DNA of 10,029 nt from a bacterium (GCA_023244795.1 JAHFLR010000021.1:1-10029); one strand, 5' to 3'. Positions 4,605 to 9,984 are shown, numbered from the stretch's first letter. The notes: generated by a model not told the origin, from the letters alone. Made by a program: numbers and translations.

Positions 4605-4633
4605 AAAAACAAGAAGCCCCGCAAATGCGGGGC
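4605..4633 (-). terminator. rpsT terminator
   Basis: GCCCCGC (4616-4622) pairs with GCGGGGC (4627-4633) around AAAT. On the minus strand it is followed by TTCTTGTTTTT. It may also stop plus-strand read-through, since ACTGTG and six T follow at 4635-4647, so convergent insulation between cassette 3 and rpsT is likely. Confidence 0.75.
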
Positions 4634-4685
4634 AACTGTGTTTTTTGAGAGTCCGTCTAAGCTTTAGGCGAAGGCGATTTAGAGA

Positions 4686-4943
4686 TTATTTTTTTAGAGA
4701 TTTGGCTAACCTCGATTTTTTGCGGTCGGCTGCTCCCTTTTTGATAACTCCCCTTTTGGCCGCCTTATCGATAGCTCGGTAGGCAGCGGCGAGCATGTTT
4801 TGAGTCTCTTGAGCTTCTCCGGTTGTTTTAAGTTGTTTAACTTTTTTAACAACTTCCTTCATCGCTCGAGATCTCTTTGAGTTTATCGCCTTTTTTCTCT
4901 TTGATTGGCGCAAGGCCTTTTTTGCTGATTTTGTTATTGGCAT
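4686..4943 (-). CDS. rpsT: 30S ribosomal protein S20 (bS20)
   Basis: S20 binds 16S rRNA in the body of the 30S subunit and is a three-helix bundle. The 85-residue product shows the family features: MPITKSAKKALRQSKRK at the start, the K-R-rich first helix (INSKRSRAMK), then AYRAIDKAAKRGVIKKGAADRKKSRLAK, the conserved C-terminal block. Length equals the usual 83-90 residues. It is transcribed alone, divergent from ruvA, with a terminator at 4605-4633. There is no Shine-Dalgarno: the start codon lies six bases after a -10-like TAAAGT, so the mRNA may start at or beside the ATG. Confidence 0.95.
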   Translation of the reverse strand: MPITKSAKKALRQSKRKKAINSKRSRAMKEVVKKVKQLKTTGEAQETQNMLAAAYRAIDKAAKRGVIKKGAADRKKSRLAKSLKK

Positions 4944-4949
4944 GGAATT

Positions 4950-4978
4950 ACTTTATCAATTTTTGTTAAAAAATGCAA
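4950..4978 (-). promoter_or_regulatory. rpsT promoter, near-leaderless
   Basis: On the minus strand TTGCAT (4973-4978) and TAAAGT (4950-4955) are 17 bases apart. Only six bases separate the -10 from the ATG at 4943. The element overlaps the ruvA promoter on the other strand (4963-4990), so the two units may compete. Confidence 0.5.
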
Positions 4979-4990
4979 ATGCTCTATAAT
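4963..4990 (+). promoter_or_regulatory. ruvA promoter, leaderless
   Basis: TTGTTA (4963-4968) and a perfect TATAAT (4985-4990) are 16 bases apart. The ATG at 4998 begins seven bases after the -10, which is where transcription itself should start, so the ruvA mRNA is predicted to begin at its start codon. Confidence 0.65.
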
Positions 4991-4997
4991 GTAAGTA

Positions 4998-5579
4998 ATG
5001 ATAGCCAAGATAACCGGGGGTGTAATACTAAGCGCGGAGAAGTTTGTTGTTATTGAAGCCGGCGACGGCGTTGGGTACAAAGTTTTTGTGCTGCCCGAGT
5101 TTTTTAGAGAGCACAAAAAAGAGAGCGCCGTCTCCGTTTGGACCTTTTTGAGAGTACGCGAAGACGAGATGAGCTTATACGGATTTTTAGAGTATGCCGA
5201 ACTGGAGTTTTTTGAGCTACTACTTTCTGTTTCCGGTGTCGGCCCCAAATCGGCAATGAACATCCTCTCTATCGCCCCACTAGATATTTTAAAGAGAGCG
5301 GTCTCGGCCGGCGATGTTTCTTATCTCACCAAAGTCTCCGGCATCGGCCGTAAAATTGCCGAAAAGATTGTGCTGGAGCTTAAAGAAAAAATGGGAGCCA
5401 CCGCCTCCACCGAGGAGGGCAAGGCCATGCTCAAAGACGACCAAGACACCATTGAGGCGCTACAATCGCTCGGCTACAGCCAACGCGAGGCCCGCGACGC
5501 GCTAAAAGAAATACCGGAATCAATCTCCGGCATCAGCAACAAAGTAAAAGAAGCGCTCAAGCTTTTGGGCAAAAAATAA
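4998..5579 (+). CDS. ruvA: Holliday junction branch migration protein RuvA
   Basis: RuvA forms a tetramer that grips the four-way DNA junction and loads the RuvB motor during recombination and repair. The 193-residue product has the full domain order: N-terminal OB fold (about 1-63, starting MIAKITGGV), two helix-hairpin-helix motifs (GVGPKSA at 80-86 and GIGRKIA at 115-121) and the C-terminal RuvB-contacting domain (about 150-193, EALQSLGYSQREARDAL). Residues D56 and E57 within the REDEMSLYGF segment match the acidic junction-splitting loop of the family. Length is typical. ruvB and ruvC are not adjacent. It is divergent from rpsT and convergent with the ABC ATPase gene, 14 bases from its stop, with no obvious terminator between them. 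Confidence 0.96.
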   Translation: MIAKITGGVILSAEKFVVIEAGDGVGYKVFVLPEFFREHKKESAVSVWTFLRVREDEMSLYGFLEYAELEFFELLLSVSGVGPKSAMNILSIAPLDILKRAVSAGDVSYLTKVSGIGRKIAEKIVLELKEKMGATASTEEGKAMLKDDQDTIEALQSLGYSQREARDALKEIPESISGISNKVKEALKLLGKK

Positions 5580-5593
5580 TACCGGAGATATTT

Positions 5594-6571
5594 TTACGGC
5601 TTAAAGATATGGCGAATTACGTCATCAACATCGGCTTCGTCTATAACAATATCGTCTACCGGTAAATTTGAGGAGAGCAAAGCAACCGCCACTTCTTTGG
5701 CTTTTTCTCTGCTAGTTTTAATGGTGCAGCTGTAAGGAGTAAAATCATCCACCTCGCCGAACCTTTGCGCCTCCTCTTTTTTGATGCCGTTTTCGCTAAA
5801 AGTGATTTTTAGCAATTTGTGAGGCGCGTATTTTTTAATAAGATCTTCCAGCTTGCCGTCGTAAATTATTTTACCCAAGTTAACAATCACCACCCGCTGG
5901 CAAAGCTCTTTAATATCCTCCATGTAGTGGGAGGTTAAAATAACGGTAGTCTTATATTTTTGATTATATTTTTTTATAAAGTCGCGGATATTTTTTTGCG
6001 CCACCACATCTAGCCCGATGGTTGGCTCATCCAAAAATAAAACTTTAGGCCGGTGCAAAAGAGCGGAGACGAGCTCGCACTTCATCCTTTGGCCGAGAGA
6101 AAGTTTTCTAACCTGGATGTCTAAAATGTCTTTAATATCAAAAACATTTATTAACTCCTCGAGTGTTTCGTTAAATTCTTTGTCTGGTATCTCGTAAATC
6201 TCCTTGTTAACAATAAAAGTTTCGATAGCGGGCAAATCTTTAATTAGCTGGTTCTTTTGGCCGGTTACCAGCGCAAATTGTTTTTGATATGCCGGCTCTC
6301 TCTTGGAAGGGTCAAAACCCAGTACTTGCGCAGAGCCACCCGAGGGCTGCAAAATGCCGGAGAGCATTTTTAAGGTTGTGGTTTTACCGGCGCCGTTGGG
6401 CCCCAAAAAACCGACTAGCTCGCCCGGCTCCACCTTAAAGCTAATGTCTTTAACGGCCTCCGAGTAAAGTTTTTTTCTGTAAAAAAGAGATTTTAAAGAA
6501 CCGGCAAATCCTCGCTGTTTCCGGTAAAACTCATATTTTTTAGATAAACTTTTTGCTTCGATTATCGGCAT
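5594..6571 (-). CDS. ABC transporter ATP-binding protein (COG4586/NatA-like)
   Basis: Cytoplasmic ATPase that powers an ABC-2 type exporter. The 325-residue product contains Walker A GPNGAGKT (57-64), Q-loop Q105, signature LSLGQ (157-161), Walker B VLFLDE (177-182), D-loop and H-loop H215 in LTSHYMED. An N-terminal insertion before the core (about 14-38, FYRKQRGFAGSLKSLFYRKK) and a C-terminal domain of roughly 90 residues fit the COG4586 group, usually encoded beside permeases of the COG4587 and COG3694 types. The substrate is unknown. It lies five bases after the permease gene on the same strand and is certainly co-transcribed. No Shine-Dalgarno is present; translation may depend on coupling to the permease gene. 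It converges on ruvA. Confidence 0.94.
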   Translation of the reverse strand: MPIIEAKSLSKKYEFYRKQRGFAGSLKSLFYRKKLYSEAVKDISFKVEPGELVGFLGPNGAGKTTTLKMLSGILQPSGGSAQVLGFDPSKREPAYQKQFALVTGQKNQLIKDLPAIETFIVNKEIYEIPDKEFNETLEELINVFDIKDILDIQVRKLSLGQRMKCELVSALLHRPKVLFLDEPTIGLDVVAQKNIRDFIKKYNQKYKTTVILTSHYMEDIKELCQRVVIVNLGKIIYDGKLEDLIKKYAPHKLLKITFSENGIKKEEAQRFGEVDDFTPYSCTIKTSREKAKEVAVALLSSNLPVDDIVIDEADVDDVIRHIFKP

Positions 6572-6576
6572 AATTT

Positions 6577-7371
6577 TTAAATTCCTACCCCTTCGTACCT
6601 TTTAAGACCGCGGTTCCAAACTATTTTAATAATTCCATAAAGCGCGGCAATCCAAACAATTTGCACCAACAAACCCTTAACCCCGGCCATTAAACTCATT
6701 TTGTTTAAATAAATCTGCGCCGGCACAAAAAAGGAATAGGCAAACGGCAAAAGAAAACTAACTTTTACAAAAGCCAGCGGAAGCAAGCTGATTGGAAAAT
6801 ATCCTCCGGAAAAAAACTTTTTAACTCTTTCTATTGTGGCATAAAGACCGTCTGTTTCGTCTACCCAAAAAGCAATAAGGCCAACCAAATACGAAAGCAG
6901 CAGCTCGGTAATAAAGGCCAAAATAACCATCGCAGCAATCAGCAATATACGCAAAATATTAAAGTTCCAAATAAAAGAGCCGGCGAAAAACAAAATTACC
7001 ACAGCCTGAGAGAGTATCGACATAATAGTAGCCACCGAAATGCGACCGATTTCTCTGGAGATAATAAAACTAAAATAACTCATCGGCCGAACCAGCGCCA
7101 TGGAAAGATTGCCGTCTTTAATATCTCCGGCCACGAGACTGGCCAAAAAGTTTCTAATCATCACATAAAAAATGTTACCTATAAGCACATAGGTAATCAT
7201 TTCCTTAAGCGTTAGGCCGCTAATGGTATGCTGGCCACCATAGATGGCGCTCCACATCAGAACCAGAACCGCCACCTCGCCCATCTCGCCCACTCGATAG
7301 GCAAAAATGGTAAAGCGGTATGTTAGCGCCCTTTGCCAGAACGCTTTGATGATGGTTAATATCTTTTTCAT
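6577..7371 (-). CDS. ABC-2 family transporter permease (COG4587/DUF990-like)
   Basis: Integral membrane part of the exporter powered by the ATPase encoded next. The 264-residue product has six hydrophobic segments (about 30-45, 57-80, 110-131, 138-169, 190-218 and 230-252). The cytoplasmic motif DGNLSMALVRPMSY (86-99) matches the conserved 'G.ls..LlrP' segment of this permease family. Related systems usually encode two unlike permeases; here only one is present, since tRNA-Leu lies directly upstream and ruvA follows the ATPase gene, so a homodimer or a second subunit elsewhere is implied. The ATG at 7371 is only 17 bases after the tRNA 3' end, with no promoter between, suggesting a shared tRNA-mRNA transcript. 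Confidence 0.9.
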   Translation of the reverse strand: MKKILTIIKAFWQRALTYRFTIFAYRVGEMGEVAVLVLMWSAIYGGQHTISGLTLKEMITYVLIGNIFYVMIRNFLASLVAGDIKDGNLSMALVRPMSYFSFIISREIGRISVATIMSILSQAVVILFFAGSFIWNFNILRILLIAAMVILAFITELLLSYLVGLIAFWVDETDGLYATIERVKKFFSGGYFPISLLPLAFVKVSFLLPFAYSFFVPAQIYLNKMSLMAGVKGLLVQIVWIAALYGIIKIVWNRGLKRYEGVGI

Positions 7372-7388
7372 CTGATAGAAATTGTCTG

Positions 7389-7472
7389 TGCGCGGGAGAG
7401 GACTCGAACCTCCATGCCCTTGCGAGCGTTACCACCTCAAGGTAGTGCGTCTACCAGTTTCGCCACCCGCGC
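7389..7472 (-). tRNA. tRNA-Leu (anticodon GAG)
   Basis: On the minus strand, acceptor GCGCGGG (7466-7472) pairs with CCCGCGC (7390-7396); the discriminator is A at 7389. The anticodon region CTACC-TTGAGGT-GGTAA gives anticodon GAG, with a C-A mismatch at the bottom of the stem. The long variable arm (AACGCTCGCAAGGGC) and T-arm GGAGG/CCTCT around TTCGAGT fit leucine. CCA is not encoded. A TATAAT box ends five bases before the mature 5' end, so the primary transcript has almost no 5' leader. The ABC permease gene follows 17 bases later. Confidence 0.95.
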
Positions 7473-7477
7473 ATATG

Positions 7478-7483
7478 ATTATA
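7478..7483 (-). promoter_or_regulatory. -10 box of tRNA-Leu and probably the ABC transporter genes
   Basis: A perfect TATAAT on the minus strand, five bases from the mature tRNA 5' end. The upstream sequence is AT rich with no clear -35. Because no terminator lies between the tRNA and the permease gene, this promoter may drive all three genes. Confidence 0.5.
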
Positions 7484-7511
7484 TTAAACTTTTTAAATAT
7501 TTTTTCCAGCC

Positions 7512-7546
7512 CCAAAAAGAGACCGCCCCGACAAAAGATCGGGGCG
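7512..7546 (-). terminator. Terminator of the 7550-7855 gene
   Basis: CGCCCCGA (7524-7531) pairs perfectly with TCGGGGCG (7539-7546) around seven bases. On the minus strand GTCTCTTTTT follows, so the T-run starts about five bases after the stem. It sits three bases past the stop codon. Confidence 0.7.
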
Positions 7547-7549
7547 TAA

Positions 7550-7855
7550 TTAAAACCTAAAACCAGCTTGGCAACTGATTTCCACGCAAGGGGGATCAAC
7601 ATCAACCTTAATCCGTTGCCATGAGTACTTGTTCTGCTGAGGAAAAATCGCAATTTCTATTACCCACTTTAGTGGTCGGGGAAAATCTCCCTCCACCCGA
7701 CTCAAAACAGCCCTCGCCACATGCAAGCTGTCGCCGTAATTAATCTTTGGCTTGTAAGTTAGCGGGTCAATATAAATATTGCACTTCTGGCCCCAAGCAT
7801 TACCGGGAAGGGCCAAAAAACAAAAGAGTATCGCCACCCCAACAACCCTTTTCAT
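7550..7855 (-). CDS. Orphan small secreted protein (cassette 4)
   Basis: The 101-residue product begins with a clear signal peptide: MKRVV, a hydrophobic core (about 5-17), then PGNAWG, with probable cleavage after G22 (A at -3, G at -1). The mature part of about 79 residues has C25, C90 and C95, beta-type segments (HVARAVLSRVEG, LKWVIEIAIF, WQRIKVDVD) and ends in FRF. It is therefore exported, probably to the cell surface or medium. I recognise no family. The start is firm: GGAGGAGG (7860-7867) lies four bases before the ATG. It has its own -10 (7888-7896) and terminator and sits between rplS and tRNA-Leu, both on the same strand. Residues LSRVEG resemble a translated interspersed repeat I recall from CPR genomes, but the match at DNA level is imperfect. 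Confidence 0.72.
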   Translation of the reverse strand: MKRVVGVAILFCFLALPGNAWGQKCNIYIDPLTYKPKINYGDSLHVARAVLSRVEGDFPRPLKWVIEIAIFPQQNKYSWQRIKVDVDPPCVEISCQAGFRF

Positions 7856-7887
7856 CGCCCCTCCTCCATTAATGAGCCTCTTGCCTT

Positions 7888-7896
7888 ATTTTACCA
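7888..7896 (-). promoter_or_regulatory. Extended -10 promoter of the 7550-7855 gene
   Basis: The minus strand reads TGGTAAAAT (TAAAAT at 7888-7893), directly after the T-run of the rplS terminator. A start near 7881 gives a leader of about 25 bases that contains the Shine-Dalgarno. No -35 is apparent. Confidence 0.45.
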
Positions 7897-7897
7897 C

Positions 7898-7933
7898 AAA
7901 AACCAAAACCGAGGATTACTCCTCGGTTTTGGT
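7898..7933 (-). terminator. rplS terminator overlapping the rplS stop codon
   Basis: A 14-bp perfect stem, plus-strand arms 7902-7915 and 7920-7933 (ACCAAAACCGAGGA with its complement), around a four-base loop that contains most of the TAA stop codon. Five T follow on the minus strand. The last codons of rplS form one arm, so translation to the end should disturb the hairpin. Confidence 0.85.
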
Positions 7934-8329
7934 AATTTCTTCTATTATTTCCTCCGCTATCGCTTCTCCCTCTGCGTCCTCCTTTTTGGCCGGTTTAATA
8001 AACACTCGTTTCATCTTCTTTCTGATCTCTTTAGCGGCCTTCTCTCTTACATAATATAGCTTGGCGCGCCTGGCTCTCGATTTGGAGACCTGCTCTATCT
8101 TTTCTATATTAGGAGAAAATACCGGAAATACTCTTTCCACGCCAATTCCACTGGAAATCTTTCTAACGGTAAAAGTAGCGCCAGCCTCAAAACCATGCTT
8201 GTGAGCAATAATCAAACCCTCAAAGGCCTGGAGCCTAAATTTATCGCCTTCTTTGATCTTCTGCCAAACTTTAATAGTATTGCCCGGCTTTAGATCCCAT
8301 TTTTTTCTTGATTCTACGTTCACTGACAT
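7916..8329 (-). CDS. rplS: 50S ribosomal protein L19 (bL19)
   Basis: L19 lies at the 30S-50S interface. The 137-residue product has the family core: KPGNTIKVWQKIKEG (about 14-28), RLQAFEGLIIA (32-42), TFTVRKISSGIGVERVFP (52-69), SPNI (72-75) and RRAKLYYVRE (87-96). Compared with E. coli (115 residues) it lacks about ten residues at the N-terminus and carries an acidic C-terminal extension of about 27 residues (EDAEGEAIAEEIIEEITKTEE region). The ATG at 8329 is seven bases after a TGC-preceded -10 (8337-8342), so the mRNA is predicted leaderless; there is no Shine-Dalgarno. A strong terminator overlaps its stop codon. Confidence 0.95.
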   Translation of the reverse strand: MSVNVESRKKWDLKPGNTIKVWQKIKEGDKFRLQAFEGLIIAHKHGFEAGATFTVRKISSGIGVERVFPVFSPNIEKIEQVSKSRARRAKLYYVREKAAKEIRKKMKRVFIKPAKKEDAEGEAIAEEIIEEITKTEE

Positions 8330-8336
8330 GTTCAGT

Positions 8337-8365
8337 AATTTAGCACATAATTATTTGGCGCGCAA
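8337..8365 (-). promoter_or_regulatory. rplS promoter inside the end of the pseudouridine synthase gene
   Basis: On the minus strand TTGCGC (8360-8365) and TAAATT (8337-8342) are 17 bases apart, with TGC before the -10. The -35 overlaps the last codons of the upstream gene. The distance from -10 to the rplS ATG is seven bases. Confidence 0.5.
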
Positions 8366-9079
8366 CTCCGCAAGCGTGGTTTTAAGGTCTGCCGGCAACT
8401 CGGCCTCAATTTTGAGATTTTTGCCATTGAGCAACAAAAGCTCTATTGATTTGGCGTGGAGAAACTGTCTCTCCAATCCGGGCGGGCAAATGCTACCATT
8501 AAAACCGTAAAGCTTATCGCAAACAACAGGATGATTAAGCGCCCTCAAGTGTACTCTAAGTTGGTGGGTTCTGCCGGTTTTGGGGAAAAGTTGCACCAGG
8601 TCGTACTTATCAAATTTTTCCAACACTCTGTACTCTGTTTGAGCTTCTCTTGTCTTGCCGGCTGATTTTGTTTGAGTTGTTTTTTTTCTAAAGTCGGCCT
8701 TACTTTTGCCGATGGGTAAATCTATGATACCCCAATCTTTTTTTAAGTGGCCGTCCACTAGCGCCAAGTACTCCTTTTTAATTTCCCTCTCGGCAAATTG
8801 CTTTTTAAAAAAATCAAAAGCTTCTTGAGTTTTGGCGACTATTAAAACGCCGGAGGTGTCTTTATCTAAGCGGTGTACAATACCGGGCCTAAGCGGGTCC
8901 ACTTGCCCTGAGCTTGCCGATGGGTCGCCCACTCCCTCAATCTTTGGGTATTTTTTAAGCAACCAGTCAACTAAAGTCTTTTCTTTAGTATCGGCGGTAG
9001 GGTGCACCATTAAACCTGCTGGCTTGTTAATAGCCAGCAGGTTTTTATCTTCGTATATTATTTTTATTTCTTTTTTCAC
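8351..9079 (-). CDS. RluA-family 23S rRNA pseudouridine synthase
   Basis: Converts specific uridines of large-subunit rRNA to pseudouridine. The 242-residue product has the catalytic-domain motifs: INKPAGLMVHP (17-27), HRLDKDTSG (69-77) with catalytic D72, and FPKTGRTHQLRVHL later in the chain. The N-terminal S4 RNA-binding domain of RluC/RluD is absent, so the exact target uridine cannot be assigned. The start is a GTG at 9079, four bases after the stop of the upstream small gene, indicating translational coupling; there is no Shine-Dalgarno. Residues about 53-62 (DPSASSGQVD) are an insertion between the conserved EGVGDP and LRPGIVHRLD segments, created by a short interspersed repeat described separately. 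rplS follows, with a promoter inside this gene. Confidence 0.93.
   Translation of the reverse strand: MKKEIKIIYEDKNLLAINKPAGLMVHPTADTKEKTLVDWLLKKYPKIEGVGDPSASSGQVDPLRPGIVHRLDKDTSGVLIVAKTQEAFDFFKKQFAEREIKKEYLALVDGHLKKDWGIIDLPIGKSKADFRKKTTQTKSAGKTREAQTEYRVLEKFDKYDLVQLFPKTGRTHQLRVHLRALNHPVVCDKLYGFNGSICPPGLERQFLHAKSIELLLLNGKNLKIEAELPADLKTTLAELRAK
8901..8925 (-). repeat. Short interspersed repeat inserted in frame in the pseudouridine synthase gene
   Basis: The minus strand contains CGGCAAGCTCAGGGCAAG (within 8901-8919), which encodes SASSGQ-type residues. I recall near-identical sequences (TTCGGCAAGCTCAGG) as a multicopy repeat in CPR and other environmental genomes; this is memory, not a search. 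GACCC occurs on both sides (8921-8925 and 8897-8901) and GTGG precedes it on both sides with a two-base gap, so the flanks look like a short duplicated target. The length is a multiple of three and the frame is kept. Confidence 0.6.
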
Positions 9080-9083
9080 AAAA

Positions 9084-9404
9084 TTATTTGCTACTGCGAT
9101 TTCTTTTGAGTCGGTCGATTTCTAGTTCCAGGGCAAGGGTGCCATTGTTTGCCCTCTCCAAGAGATTCTCTAGGCCCTTAACCATCACGCCGTCTCCTTT
9201 AGATTTTTCTATTTGCTGAGAAACAAAAGCCGATAGCTTTTTATCTCTTTTCTCAAGAGCTTCGCCAAACGCTCCGAGATCTATTCCGTTAAACATTGCC
9301 TCCTCCTCCGCAGAAATACTATAGGTTCGGGGAAGCTCAAAAAGCTCCTCTTGTTTGTCGGATTCGTTAGATTCGTTAGATTGATGTCTTTTTTCTCCGT
9401 CCAT
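9084..9404 (-). CDS. Hypothetical small acidic/basic helical protein
   Basis: I do not recognise this 106-residue protein. It has a polar, low-complexity N-terminus (residues 8-16, SNESNESDK, from a 9-base tandem repeat GATTCGTTA at 9361-9378), then segments predicted helical (AEEEAMFNG, FGEALEKRDKKLSAFVSQQIEKSK, GLENLLERANNGTLALELEIDRLKRN) with heptad-like spacing that suggest a soluble coiled-coil protein. No cysteine, signal peptide or membrane helix is seen. It is the first gene of a unit with the pseudouridine synthase, four bases apart, behind a consensus promoter at 9437-9465. The leader is about 26 bases without Shine-Dalgarno. Being tied to an rRNA-modification gene hints at a translation-related role, but that is only context. 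Confidence 0.75.
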   Translation of the reverse strand: MDGEKRHQSNESNESDKQEELFELPRTYSISAEEEAMFNGIDLGAFGEALEKRDKKLSAFVSQQIEKSKGDGVMVKGLENLLERANNGTLALELEIDRLKRNRSSK

Positions 9405-9436
9405 GGTTGGGTTTTAGTTAATCTTTTAATAATCTA

Positions 9437-9465
9437 ATTATATCACTTTTTAGCTCAAAAGTCAA
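9437..9465 (-). promoter_or_regulatory. Consensus promoter of the 9404-8351 unit, with inverted repeat over the -35
   Basis: On the minus strand TTGACT (9460-9465) and a perfect TATAAT (9437-9442) are exactly 17 bases apart. TAGCTCA (9451-9457) and TGAGC(G)CTA (9466-9474) form an inverted repeat around the -35, which could be an operator or a weak terminator hairpin for the upstream tRNA genes. No T-run follows it on the minus strand. Confidence 0.75.
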
Positions 9466-9489
9466 TGAGCGCTATTTGCCCATATTTTG

Positions 9490-9562
9490 TGGGCGGTACA
9501 GGACTCGAACCTGTGACATCTTCAGTGTAAATGAAGCGCTCTACCAACTGAGCTAACCGCCC
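9490..9562 (-). tRNA. tRNA-Val (anticodon UAC)
   Basis: On the minus strand acceptor GGGCGGT (9556-9562) pairs with ACCGCCC (9491-9497); discriminator A. D-arm AGCTCAGTTGGTAGAGC, anticodon stem CTTCA/TGAAG with loop TTTACAC (anticodon TAC), and T-arm ACAGG/CCTGT around TTCGAGT are canonical. CCA is not encoded. It lies 14 bases after tRNA-Arg and is probably cut from the same transcript. Confidence 0.97.
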
Positions 9563-9576
9563 TTAATTTATCCCTG

Positions 9577-9648
9577 TGCCCCCGCTAGGAATCGAACCTA
9601 GATCTAGACCTTAGAAGGGTCCTATTCTATCCATTGAACTACAAGGGC
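9577..9648 (-). tRNA. tRNA-Arg (anticodon UCU)
   Basis: On the minus strand acceptor GCCCTTG (9642-9648) pairs with CGGGGGC (9578-9584) including T-G pairs; discriminator A. Anticodon stem GGACC/GGTCT with loop CTTCTAA gives TCT, decoding AGA/AGG. T-arm CTAGG/CCTAG around TTCGATT. CCA is not encoded. It starts three bases after the stop of the one-helix membrane-protein gene, so mRNA and tRNAs share a transcript. Confidence 0.96.
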
Positions 9649-9651
9649 ATC

Positions 9652-9984
9652 CTACCTGATTGGTGTTGAAGACGAAGAGGGCGCCACCAAAATAAAATTT
9701 TTGTTAAAAATTTCCTTCCGGGCGCTGATATCGCCCAAGGCTTTTTGAAGGAGGGCGTCGTTTATCCTTACCTCCTTATCCTTGGAGCCACTCTCCACCG
9801 GCGCCTCTATCTTATCCTTAACAGAGAGCAGCGTGGAAGCATCAACCGCAAAAACAATCACTAAAAGCATAAAGGAGCAAACCAGGGCCACCTTCCAATC
9901 CCTGGACCAATTAACAAACAAGCCCCTCTCGCTGTTTAGATTAAAATAACCTATTACCCTTTTAAAATCAACCTGCAGCTTCAT
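9652..9984 (-). CDS. Single-helix membrane protein, unknown
   Basis: The 110-residue product has a basic, likely cytoplasmic N-terminus (about 1-31), one helix (about 32-50, ALVCSFMLLVIVFAVDAS) and an outer part of about 60 residues with charged, helix-prone sequence (LLSVKDKIEAP, INDALLQKALGDISARKEIFNKN) and a Ser-rich end. By the positive-inside rule the C-terminus faces outward. The topology resembles pilus-accessory or division-type bitopic proteins, but there is no motif to choose one. The ATG at 9984 follows a TATAAT by 11 bases, without Shine-Dalgarno. The gene is followed after three bases by tRNA-Arg and then tRNA-Val, with no terminator between. Confidence 0.7.
   Translation of the reverse strand: MKLQVDFKRVIGYFNLNSERGLFVNWSRDWKVALVCSFMLLVIVFAVDASTLLSVKDKIEAPVESGSKDKEVRINDALLQKALGDISARKEIFNKNFILVAPSSSSTPIR

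Noticed and set aside
4224..4782. Two long plus-strand frames overlapping the leucine-zipper gene and rpsT
   Set aside because: Arg/Ser-rich, compositionally odd translations that continue through the terminators; typical shadow frames of GC-rich DNA.
7670..7720. LSRVEG coding segment in the secreted-protein gene as a second interspersed repeat copy
   Set aside because: The DNA (TTGAGTCGGGTGGAGGGA) differs at several positions from the repeat I remember, and flanking duplication is not visible, so it is left as a possible old copy only.
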